This document shows positions 1 to 5,897 of a stretch of DNA of 9,649 bases, one piece after another. The position numbers and the translations under genes are program-made. Position 1 is the stretch's first letter. Every line of letters begins with the position of its first letter. Source of the stretch: an uncultured Asticcacaulis sp. (GTDB taxonomy: Bacteria; Pseudomonadota; Alphaproteobacteria; Caulobacterales; Caulobacteraceae). Under the pieces are notes generated by a model. It saw only the letters and a list, made by a program, of their open reading frames with translations. It was not told the DNA's origin and ran no database searches. The stretch spans positions 1-9,649 of the forward strand of contig CAMLLA010000136.1 of assembly GCA_946480525.1 (NCBI GenBank). Direction: 5' to 3'.

Positions 1-523
1 GCAGCGCCATTGCCTCCGCCACCCGGACTTCGGACTGAATGTCCGTCAGGCTGACAAGCCGCGTCGTCGTGTCGACGGTCACAATTTCATTTATCCCGAC
101 CGCGTATGTCCGCCCGAACACTTTTACCGGGCCAGGGGGCCCTGGCTCACGGTCACGGATCGCCTCCAAAAGCTCTGCCGGCGGCTGGAGAACGAGATCG
201 TCAGTTTGAAACAGGGACCGCGCCGCACGATTGAGCGCCGTCAAGCCCTTGGCATCCTGGAATTCCAACAGGGGCATGGGAACGTGGTCCGCCAGAAAGG
301 CCGCAGGTCCGGGCCCGGAACCTGCCTGGCGCGGAATTACGGGCGGGTCGTGGACGACCGACGGCTCAAGGCGGACGAGATACGCCAGGCAGCCCGACAG
401 AATGAGGAGACCAAATACAAGACTGGCCCAGAACTGACGATGAACCGCATCGGCAACAAAGACGGACGCCGAGATCAGCCCCACCAACGCCAGCAAAACC
501 CCGAGACGCGCCTTAGAGACCAT
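1..523 (-). CDS. Membrane sensor histidine kinase, N-terminal part (runs off window)
   Basis: The frame is open from the ATG at 523-521 to base 1, giving 174 residues and continuing outside the window. Two hydrophobic helices are visible, about residues 7-23 (LGVLLALVGLISASVFV) and 32-51, joined by only about 8 residues, so there is almost no periplasmic domain. A Pro/Gly-rich linker (about 54-74) leads to a PAS-like segment (about 75-160, containing VPMPLLEFQDAKGLTALN). The last visible residues (SEVRVAEAMAL) look like the helix leading into a DHp domain. The DHp and ATPase domains would lie outside the window, so kinase activity is inferred from position: the ATG overlaps the end of the response-regulator gene by 11 bases (ATGGTCTCTAA), indicating translational coupling. 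The start is fixed by this overlap. It would phosphorylate the upstream regulator; the signal is unknown, but the short loop fits sensing within the membrane or through a partner protein such as the nearby ABC permease. Confidence 0.78.
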   Translation of the reverse strand, partial: MVSKARLGVLLALVGLISASVFVADAVHRQFWASLVFGLLILSGCLAYLVRLEPSVVHDPPVIPRQAGSGPGPAAFLADHVPMPLLEFQDAKGLTALNRAARSLFQTDDLVLQPPAELLEAIRDREPGPPGPVKVFGRTYAVGINEIVTVDTTTRLVSLTDIQSEVRVAEAMAL

Positions 524-1772
524 GCCGGCCCATCCGGCGATACAATGTCTGGCGTGTCACGCCAAGCTCGGTCGCGGCCTTCGAAATGTTGAAATTGTGC
601 CGGCTCAGCGCTTCCGAGATCACGTACTTTTCAGTGAGCTCCAGATTGAGGCCGAGGTCCGACGCAGACTGGGCTCCGGGAAGATCGACATCTGCCGGCG
701 TTACGACGGCGCCATTTGCAGCAACCACGGCACGTTCGACCGCCCTTCGCAAGGCATGCAGATTGTCCGGCCAGGCATTTCCACGCAGGGCCGCCATGGC
801 CTCCGGCGAGAAGCCTGAAAACACCATGGCCTGGCGCAGGGCGAAGACCCGCGCAAAATGGTTGGCCAGCACTTCGATATCGTTGCCGCGGTCGCGTAGC
901 GGCGGCAAGGTCATTTCAAGCGTACTCAGGGCATAGAGCAAAGATCTCTGCAATCCGATCGACGGATGCTGCCGGCAGGTCGTGGCCACCACACGGTTGT
1001 TGCGTCGCCCTGCCTGCTGAAGCCAGGCCGTCAGGACGCCGCTGTTGCCAGGATCGAGTTCATCGACGTTCTCAAGCACAAGTGTCGTATCTTCCAGGTC
1101 CTGGAGGTCAGAAGGCACCAGGCTCTCCGCCTCAATAACCTTTAGCGTCGTCCGGCGGGACTGGCGGTGCAGTGCGTGCGCCACGAGCGTTTTTCCACTT
1201 CCGCTTTCCCCCAGGACAAGAACGTTGGCCGTAAGCGGAGCATAGCGCGTGATCAGGTCCTTGACCCGTAACAAGGCGTCGCAATCACCGACGACGAGCC
1301 CGGTATCGAATTCGGTTTGGATCTCCTGTCCGGCCGGCGTCACCTTCGGCTTTTTGGGACTGCGCAGGCCGTCTTCCAGGGCCTCTATGAGGCGGTCGTC
1401 GTTCCACGGCTTCATGATGAAATCGTGGGCGCCGGCCCGAAGCGCCTGGACAGCGACGTTCAGGCCGCTGTGCCCGGTCACCACTATAACGACGGCGTCG
1501 GGGTCGGTACGGCGGATTTCTTTCAGGCACGCCAACCCTTCCTCGCCGGACATCTGAGCGCGCGAAAAATTAAGGTCGAGAAAAATCGCGTCCATCTGTT
1601 CTGTCGCGAGCACGCTGTAGGCTTCCGCGGGGCCGGTTGCCGCACGGAACTCATAGCCTGCTTTGCGCAGAATCAACTCGGCGGTTTTCAGGACGCCGAG
1701 GTTGTCATCGACAAACAATATCTTGCGGGTGGGCATGTACGGATTCGGACAGTTTGGACAATCGCAACTCAA
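513..1772 (-). CDS. NtrC-like response regulator (receiver-AAA+-Fis HTH) lacking the GAFTGA loop
   Basis: A 419-residue cytoplasmic transcription regulator. The receiver domain (about 16-135) has the acidic pair D22/D23, phospho-acceptor D66 (FLDLN), T99 and K121 (MKPW). An AAA+ module (about 158-375) has a Walker A, GESGSGKT (188-195), and the conserved LPPLRDR (289-295). A Fis-type helix-turn-helix closes the protein (NISKAATELGVTRQTLYRRM). Known NtrC-family activators carry a GAFTGA loop between Walker A and Walker B; here that interval is about 30 residues too short and the loop is absent. Walker B reads TLVLENV instead of TLFLDEI, LYYRL is LLYAL, and the usual GNVREL is DNLHAL. It therefore probably does not drive sigma-54 and may act on sigma-70 promoters by binding DNA. 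The longest frame starts at TTG (1772), with AGGGGA just upstream; ATG at 1736 (MPTRKILFVDD) matches the usual receiver start but lacks a ribosome site. It is the first gene of an operon with the kinase. Confidence 0.9.
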   Translation of the reverse strand: MSCDCPNCPNPYMPTRKILFVDDNLGVLKTAELILRKAGYEFRAATGPAEAYSVLATEQMDAIFLDLNFSRAQMSGEEGLACLKEIRRTDPDAVVIVVTGHSGLNVAVQALRAGAHDFIMKPWNDDRLIEALEDGLRSPKKPKVTPAGQEIQTEFDTGLVVGDCDALLRVKDLITRYAPLTANVLVLGESGSGKTLVAHALHRQSRRTTLKVIEAESLVPSDLQDLEDTTLVLENVDELDPGNSGVLTAWLQQAGRRNNRVVATTCRQHPSIGLQRSLLYALSTLEMTLPPLRDRGNDIEVLANHFARVFALRQAMVFSGFSPEAMAALRGNAWPDNLHALRRAVERAVVAANGAVVTPADVDLPGAQSASDLGLNLELTEKYVISEALSRHNFNISKAATELGVTRQTLYRRMGRHGL

Positions 1773-1795
1773 CGATTCCCCTGACGAGGATAAAA

Positions 1796-1818
1796 CTTAA
1801 ACATCTTCAATGTGTTAG
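1796..1818. repeat. Imperfect inverted repeat in divergent promoter (candidate operator)
   Basis: CTTAAACAT (1796-1804) and ATGTGTTAG (1810-1818) are inverted copies matching at 7 of 9 positions around a 5-base spacer. The size fits a dimeric regulator's site. It overlaps the possible -35 element of the IclR gene. The right arm reappears before the ABC gene (2749-2757). Which regulator binds is unknown. Confidence 0.35.
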
Positions 1819-1824
1819 CCAGGA

Positions 1825-1853
1825 CGGACATGTACTGTAATATGTCCGTACAT
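1825..1853. repeat. Nested perfect inverted repeats over the predicted IclR-gene -10 (candidate operator)
   Basis: CGGACAT (1825-1831) and ATGTCCG (1842-1848) form a perfect 7-base inverted repeat with a 10-base spacer. ATGTAC (1830-1835) and GTACAT (1848-1853) form a second, overlapping perfect repeat with a 12-base spacer. Both surround the predicted -10 TAATAT (1838-1843). IclR-family proteins often bind palindromes in their own promoters, so autoregulation by the adjacent gene product is the simplest reading, but the response regulator could also bind here. Confidence 0.45.
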
Positions 1854-1868
1854 AAAGGGAAACGCGCC

Positions 1869-2696
1869 ATGAAGAATGACAAGGCAACAAGACGGCCCCG
1901 GTCGCTGCGTCCGGTTGGTCCCGCAGCGAAGCCGCAACCATCGGCTAACAATACAAACTGCACGCTCGCTACCGGACTGGATATACTGGAATATCTTGTC
2001 AATTGCCAACATCCGGCGCCCCTCGCCGCCATTTCGGAAGGCCTGAAGGTTACAGACGCAGTCGTTAATCGTTCTATATCGGTGCTTGAAGACCGCGGCT
2101 ATGTCATCCGTGACGCCGCCACGCAATCGTACCAGAGCACCCGAAAGCTGCGCGACCTGCGCCCCCCTCTCCCCGTGTCCCACAGGCTTGTGGCGCATGC
2201 GCGGCCGATCATGCGTGATCTTTGCGCACGTATATCCCAGTCCTGCAATATCGCCCTGCCTTCCGGAGCCGACCTGCAGGTGGTCGCCCAGCAGGAATCG
2301 CCCGGCGCTTTCAGCATAAACGTGCCCATTGGATACCGGTACGACATCCCGGACTCCGGGCCCGGCCTGGCATTCATTGCATTCTCCGGCCAGACCAACC
2401 CGGCCCGCTGGCCCGATCAAACCTCTGTCGTCGTGGATGCGCAGGAATGGTCATTGCTTCGCAATGCCGTCCAGAACACGGCGGAGCGAGGCTTTGCCCA
2501 GGTCGGAAACACACTGTTGTCCGACGTCACGGATCTGTCCTGCCCGGTCTACCAGGACGGCCGGTTCGTCGCGGTATTGAGCGTCCCATTCATAGAGACA
2601 AAAGGTGGCGCCAGCCTCGGATGGTCGGTCGCAGCCCTTCAGATGGCGGCTGAACTTCTCAGCCAATCCCTGCACGGCGACAGTCTCGTCGCCTGA
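1869..2696 (+). CDS. IclR-family transcriptional regulator
   Basis: A 275-residue cytoplasmic DNA-binding protein. After a basic, Pro-rich N-terminal tail of about 30 residues comes a winged helix-turn-helix (about 33-98; LDILEYLV, then a recognition region ending SVLEDRGYVIRD), then a ligand-binding domain (about 105-270) with recognisable IclR features: the VPIGYRYDIPDSGPGLAFIAF segment, where members have the effector pocket start, and DLSCPVYQDGRFVAVLSVPF near the end. The start at 1869 is chosen for its AAGGGA eight bases upstream; in-frame ATGs at 1830 and 1842 lie inside the inverted repeats and lack a ribosome site. IclR proteins usually respond to small aromatic or sugar-derived acids; the ligand here cannot be read from sequence. 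Targets may be its own promoter, the divergent two-component operon and the ABC genes downstream. It lies 114 bases before the ABC ATPase on the same strand. Confidence 0.85.
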   Translation: MKNDKATRRPRSLRPVGPAAKPQPSANNTNCTLATGLDILEYLVNCQHPAPLAAISEGLKVTDAVVNRSISVLEDRGYVIRDAATQSYQSTRKLRDLRPPLPVSHRLVAHARPIMRDLCARISQSCNIALPSGADLQVVAQQESPGAFSINVPIGYRYDIPDSGPGLAFIAFSGQTNPARWPDQTSVVVDAQEWSLLRNAVQNTAERGFAQVGNTLLSDVTDLSCPVYQDGRFVAVLSVPFIETKGGASLGWSVAALQMAAELLSQSLHGDSLVA

Positions 2697-2787
2697 CGCG
2701 CAGAGTGCATGCAGCAGGCGGCGAATTTACTAAAATGATTGGCTTTCGATGTGTTAGATTTTTGCGATAAACGCCGCCTGAAACTGC
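2690..2787 (+). promoter_or_regulatory. Leader with competing inverted repeats before the ABC operon
   Basis: Three complementary segments are visible. A is CGCCTG (2690-2695, overlapping the IclR stop codon), B is CAGGCGGCG (2715-2723), and C is CGCCGCCTG (2772-2780). B pairs perfectly with C over 9 bases around a 48-base AT-rich loop, and GCAG (2711-2714) can extend this with CTGC (2784-2787) past a 3-base bulge. B can instead pair with A over 6 bases. A:B and B:C exclude each other, as in an attenuator-like switch. No U-tract follows either hairpin, so neither is a standard intrinsic terminator. Seen directly as complementarity; function is inference. This stretch should also hold any separate promoter for the ABC genes, but I see no convincing -35/-10 pair. 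Confidence 0.35.
2745..2757 (+). repeat. Copy of promoter motif TTC(A/G)ATGTGTTAG before the ABC operon
   Basis: The 13 bases TTCGATGTGTTAG match TTCAATGTGTTAG at 1806-1818 in the divergent promoter at 12 of 13 positions. Both lie in non-coding DNA in front of a gene on the plus strand. This could be a shared binding site for one regulator acting on both transcripts. The left arm of the inverted repeat at 1796-1804 is not conserved here, so this would be a half-site. Confidence 0.35.
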
Positions 2788-2810
2788 CGGGGCAAGAGTC
2801 TGCCGATATC

Positions 2811-3500
2811 ATGCCATTGATCCGCCTGCACAACGTACATTTCGACTATGAAACGCCGGAAAGACGCGTCGAGGCGCTTCGGGGGATATCGCTCGATATC
2901 GAGCCCGGCGAGTTCGTAGCCATCTGTGGACCGTCCGGATGCGGCAAATCCACTCTGCTCAACCTGATGGGCACGCTGGACCGCCCGACATCGGGCCAGC
3001 ACATTTATGACGGCCAGGATCTGGGTAGACACACCGCGGGCCAGCTGGCCGAGTTAAGGGCGCGCGATATCGGTTTCGTGTTCCAAAGCTTCAACCTGAT
3101 CGAGAGCCTGACCGTCTACGACAATATCGAACTCGCGCTGCTTTACCGGCGCGAGGAGACGGGAAATGTCCGCAGCCGGGTCATGGAGGCCATGGACCGC
3201 GTCGGCATCGCGCATCGCGCCAACCATCTGCCGCGCCAGCTTTCCGGCGGCCAGCAGCAAAGGTGCGCCATCGCGCGCGCCATTGTCGGACGGCCGGCAG
3301 TCATCCTGGCCGACGAACCGACCGGAAACCTCGACTCGGAGAACGCGGCCCACATCTTCGGAATTCTCAGGGCGCTCCATCAGGACGGAAGCACCCTGGT
3401 GGTCGTCACCCACTCACCGAGCCAGGCCGATCAGGCGGAACGTGTCGTCGAAATGCTGGACGGGCGCATACAGTTCACGCGGCGCCGCGTTTCGCGATGA
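2811..3500 (+). CDS. ABC transporter ATP-binding protein (MacB/LolD/BceA type)
   Basis: A 229-residue cytoplasmic ATPase, the usual size for a stand-alone domain of this class. All ATPase motifs are present: Walker [10 protein letters not shown]-loop VFQSFNL, signature LSGGQQQR, Walker [14 protein letters not shown], and switch histidine VVTHS. The DEPTGNLDS string and the segment after the Q-loop ([19 protein letters not shown]) are typical of the MacB/LolD/FtsE group, which work with FtsX-type permeases and often move lipids, peptides or antibiotics rather than taking up nutrients. The ATG at 2811 gives the normal family start ([13 protein letters not shown]); a longer frame from TTG at 2739 has no ribosome site and runs through the leader repeats. 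No strong ribosome site precedes 2811 either. The last four bases overlap the permease start (ATGA), so the two are translationally coupled subunits of one transporter. Confidence 0.92.
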   Translation: MPLIRLHNVHFDYETPERRVEALRGISLDIEPGEFVAICGPSGCGKSTLLNLMGTLDRPTSGQHIYDGQDLGRHTAGQLAELRARDIGFVFQSFNLIESLTVYDNIELALLYRREETGNVRSRVMEAMDRVGIAHRANHLPRQLSGGQQQRCAIARAIVGRPAVILADEPTGNLDSENAAHIFGILRALHQDGSTLVVVTHSPSQADQAERVVEMLDGRIQFTRRRVSR

Positions 3501-5866
3501 CGCTCCGTCCGGCCCATCTCGTTCATCTGGCCAGGACGCTGTTACGCTTCTGGGGCTTGAGCCTGCTCAACATCGCCGGCCTGGCGATCGGCTTCGCGGC
3601 GGCGATGATCATCGGCTTGTATATATTTGACGAGCTGACCTTCGATCGATCTATTCCGGGCGCGGAAAAAACCTACATTCTGACCGCTCATTACGGCGCC
3701 GCCAGCCGGCCGCTGGTGCCCAGCGACAAGACGCCGGCCGGCATGGCGCATTGGCTGCAAAGCGACGTCACTGAGGTGCAGTCGGTGTCGCGCCTCCACC
3801 CGGTCGAGATGCCCGTCAAGTCGGAACGGCACGCCGGCTTCGAAAAATTCTACTGGGCGGATCCGAATATTTTCGACCTGCTCGAACTCAAGGCCGTCTC
3901 GGGCGACCTGCGAACCGCGCTCAGCCAGCCGGATACGGTGGTGCTGACCCAACGCATGGCGCGCAAATATTTTGGCAGCGAGGATGTGATCGGAAAAACG
4001 CTGACGATCAACACCTACCTTCCCGCCCGCGTTACGGCGGTCCTCGCCGACCATGCGCCAAATACGACCTTCGACCGCGAAATGTTCGTGTCGGCGCGCG
4101 CCAGCTATTCCATGACGGCGATTCTCGACCAGCGGCCGACGTGGCAGTGGGCATCAGTGTACACCTTCGTGCGCCTTAAACCGGGTGCGAAATTGCTGCC
4201 GGAAACGCTGAAGGAGGTGGCGAAGCGTCATTGGGCGTCCCCACACAACCTTCCCGCCAAAATCGAGCTTATTCCCCTGCTCCAACTCCATTTTGCCCCG
4301 GATGCCGACGGACAGGAAAAGTCGCGCGGCCACAGGGACAGCGTTGCGGCAATGGCAGGGGTCGCCTGCCTCATCCTTATCCTGGCCGCCATAAATTTCT
4401 TTGGCCTCCTGACGGCGCAGGTCGACGAACGGCGTGAGGAGATGGCTGTCAGACGGACGCTCGGCGGTAAACCGCATCATCTCAGCCTGCAGGTGCTTGG
4501 AGAGGCAACGGTCGTCAGCATGCTGGCCACAGTCGCGGCCTTCTCCATCGTGGAACACGCATTGCCCACGATCAACAGCAAGATGGGCCTGCACCTCGAC
4601 CTGTGGCGCTCGCCGTTATTCGCCGCGGCGGGCTGCCTGACCGCGGTCCTGACGGGCATACTTGCCGGGCTGGTTCCAGCGATTATCCTTGGGCGCGGAA
4701 CCCCGCGCCATCCTTCGGCCTCCGTCCGCCCGTATCTTACACGCGTAAGCTGGATCGCCATTCAGCTGTCGCTGTTGATGACGCTTCTGATTGCGTCGCA
4801 AACCGTATATCGCCAATGGTCTTTCGCCACCGGCGCCGCTTTGAACTTCGACGCCAGCCAGGTGCTGCTCGTTCCCGTGAATTCGCAAACCGGCAATCCG
4901 CAAGAGTTCAAGCGTCAGATCCTGGCGACGCCCGGCGTCGAGGCCGCCGGCCTGTCACGGTACACACCGATCTTCGAAGGAACATGGCCTGCCTGGATCA
5001 AAAGTCCGTCGGGCAAGATCATTCAGTTTTCCCAGCATTCGGTCGACCCGCAGTTTTTCGATGTTTACCGGGTCCCGATCCTGGCCGGGCGCCGGTTTTC
5101 CAACGTGTCCGACTCGCAGTACCGCCCCAAGTCCATCCTGATAAACCGGTCTGCCCTTGCAGCGTTCGGTTACCGCAGACCCGAAGATGCAGTGGGGCGC
5201 GAACTGACCTATCATGCCGACAATCAGCTCTGGACCTCCCGGATTATCGGCGTCGTCGAGGACATGCGGATCGCCACTGTGCGCGAACCGATCAGTCCCA
5301 TGGTCTTTGACAACCAGTCCGTTTTTTTCACCCACCTCAGCGTTCGGCTGACAAACCGGGACAATGCACAGACACTGGCTGCGATAGACTCGCTGTGGCA
5401 GCGCGCCAACCCCGACAGCGGTCCCCTTGAGCCTTATTTCTTCTCGGATTACATCGCGAACCAATACCGGGACATAAAACAGCAGTGGTGGGCCTTTGGC
5501 CTGCTCTCGGTCGTGGGTATCTGTCTTTCGGTTCTGGGGCTCAGCGGGCTGTCCATTTATCTGGCGCGCGCACGTCTGCACGAAATCGCCATCCGCAACG
5601 CCCTGGGCGCCCGCCTCGTCGACATCATGCGCCTGAGACTGGAGCCCCTCCTCAAGCCTCTTATCATTGCGAACCTGGCCGGCTCCGCGGCCTCGTGGGC
5701 GTTGATGTCCTGGTGGCTCAACTCGTTCAAGGCCCATGTCGGTCTCAGCCTTCTTTCCTTCGTCGTTGCGGGAACCGCCACCGTGACAATCACCTTGCTG
5801 ACGGTAGCAACCCACATCTTTCTTTCATCTCCGGCGCGGTCAAGCCAACCGCTTCGCGCCGACTGA
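3497..5866 (+). CDS. FtsX/MacB-type ABC transporter permease
   Basis: A 789-residue inner-membrane protein with duplicated architecture. A first helix (about 20-44, NIAGLAIGFAAAMIIGLYIF) is followed by a periplasmic MacB-like core domain (about 55-270), an FtsX domain with three helices (about 280-400) containing ERREEMAVRRTLGG, another helix (about 416-434), a second periplasmic domain (about 440-650), and a second FtsX domain (about 664-785) with HEIAIRNALGARLVDIM. The total is eight predicted helices. The FDRS after helix 1 corresponds to the YDRF found in long permeases of this family. The ATG at 3497 overlaps the ATPase stop by four bases; the frame is open upstream inside the ATPase gene, but only this start fits the family. 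Members export or extract amphipathic substrates through conformational change, and some serve as sensors for a histidine kinase. The substrate is unknown. No HlyD-like adaptor is adjacent in this window. Confidence 0.9.
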   Translation: MTLRPAHLVHLARTLLRFWGLSLLNIAGLAIGFAAAMIIGLYIFDELTFDRSIPGAEKTYILTAHYGAASRPLVPSDKTPAGMAHWLQSDVTEVQSVSRLHPVEMPVKSERHAGFEKFYWADPNIFDLLELKAVSGDLRTALSQPDTVVLTQRMARKYFGSEDVIGKTLTINTYLPARVTAVLADHAPNTTFDREMFVSARASYSMTAILDQRPTWQWASVYTFVRLKPGAKLLPETLKEVAKRHWASPHNLPAKIELIPLLQLHFAPDADGQEKSRGHRDSVAAMAGVACLILILAAINFFGLLTAQVDERREEMAVRRTLGGKPHHLSLQVLGEATVVSMLATVAAFSIVEHALPTINSKMGLHLDLWRSPLFAAAGCLTAVLTGILAGLVPAIILGRGTPRHPSASVRPYLTRVSWIAIQLSLLMTLLIASQTVYRQWSFATGAALNFDASQVLLVPVNSQTGNPQEFKRQILATPGVEAAGLSRYTPIFEGTWPAWIKSPSGKIIQFSQHSVDPQFFDVYRVPILAGRRFSNVSDSQYRPKSILINRSALAAFGYRRPEDAVGRELTYHADNQLWTSRIIGVVEDMRIATVREPISPMVFDNQSVFFTHLSVRLTNRDNAQTLAAIDSLWQRANPDSGPLEPYFFSDYIANQYRDIKQQWWAFGLLSVVGICLSVLGLSGLSIYLARARLHEIAIRNALGARLVDIMRLRLEPLLKPLIIANLAGSAASWALMSWWLNSFKAHVGLSLLSFVVAGTATVTITLLTVATHIFLSSPARSSQPLRAD

Positions 5867-5882
5867 ACTTCCCTTCCTTGAA

Positions 5883-5897
5883 TATGGAGATTCCATA
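5883..5897 (+). promoter_or_regulatory. Small inverted repeat enclosing the ribosome-binding site of the GH3 gene
   Basis: TATGGA (5883-5888) and TCCATA (5892-5897) are a perfect 6-base inverted repeat around GAT. The only good ribosome site for the GH3 gene, GGAG (5886-5889), lies in its left arm and loop, so a hairpin in the mRNA would hide it. It may instead be a protein-binding palindrome or chance. The 31-base gap between permease and GH3 has no terminator. Confidence 0.3.

Larger units (their letters stand above)
1773..1868. promoter_or_regulatory. Divergent promoter region between response regulator and IclR-family gene
   Basis: These 96 bases separate the starts of two divergent genes and must hold both promoters. 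On the plus strand TTAGCC (1815-1820) and TAATAT (1838-1843) are 17 bases apart and form a weak sigma-70-like pair for the IclR gene, with AAGGGA about 8 bases before its ATG. On the minus strand TTACAG and TAACAC, also 17 apart, are a weaker candidate for the two-component operon. No GG-N10-GC sigma-54 element was seen. The promoter elements are predicted by eye only. Confidence 0.45.

Noticed and set aside
2690..2720. Intrinsic terminator after the IclR gene
   Set aside because: The stem is only 6 bases with a 19-base loop and no T-run follows, so I do not call a terminator.
2739..2765. Sigma-54 promoter (GG-N10-GC) before the ABC genes
   Set aside because: GG at 2741-2742 is followed at the right distance by GT, not GC, and the local response regulator lacks the sigma-54 contact loop.
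3263..3496. Upstream extension of the permease frame inside the ATPase gene
   Set aside because: The extra 78 residues overlap the ATPase Walker B region in another frame and lack family similarity; the coupled ATGA start at 3497 gives the normal N-terminal helix.
4955..5815. Minus-strand open frame of 286 codons within the permease gene
   Set aside because: The opposite strand encodes clear FtsX-domain motifs throughout; this frame has no recognisable domain and no context.
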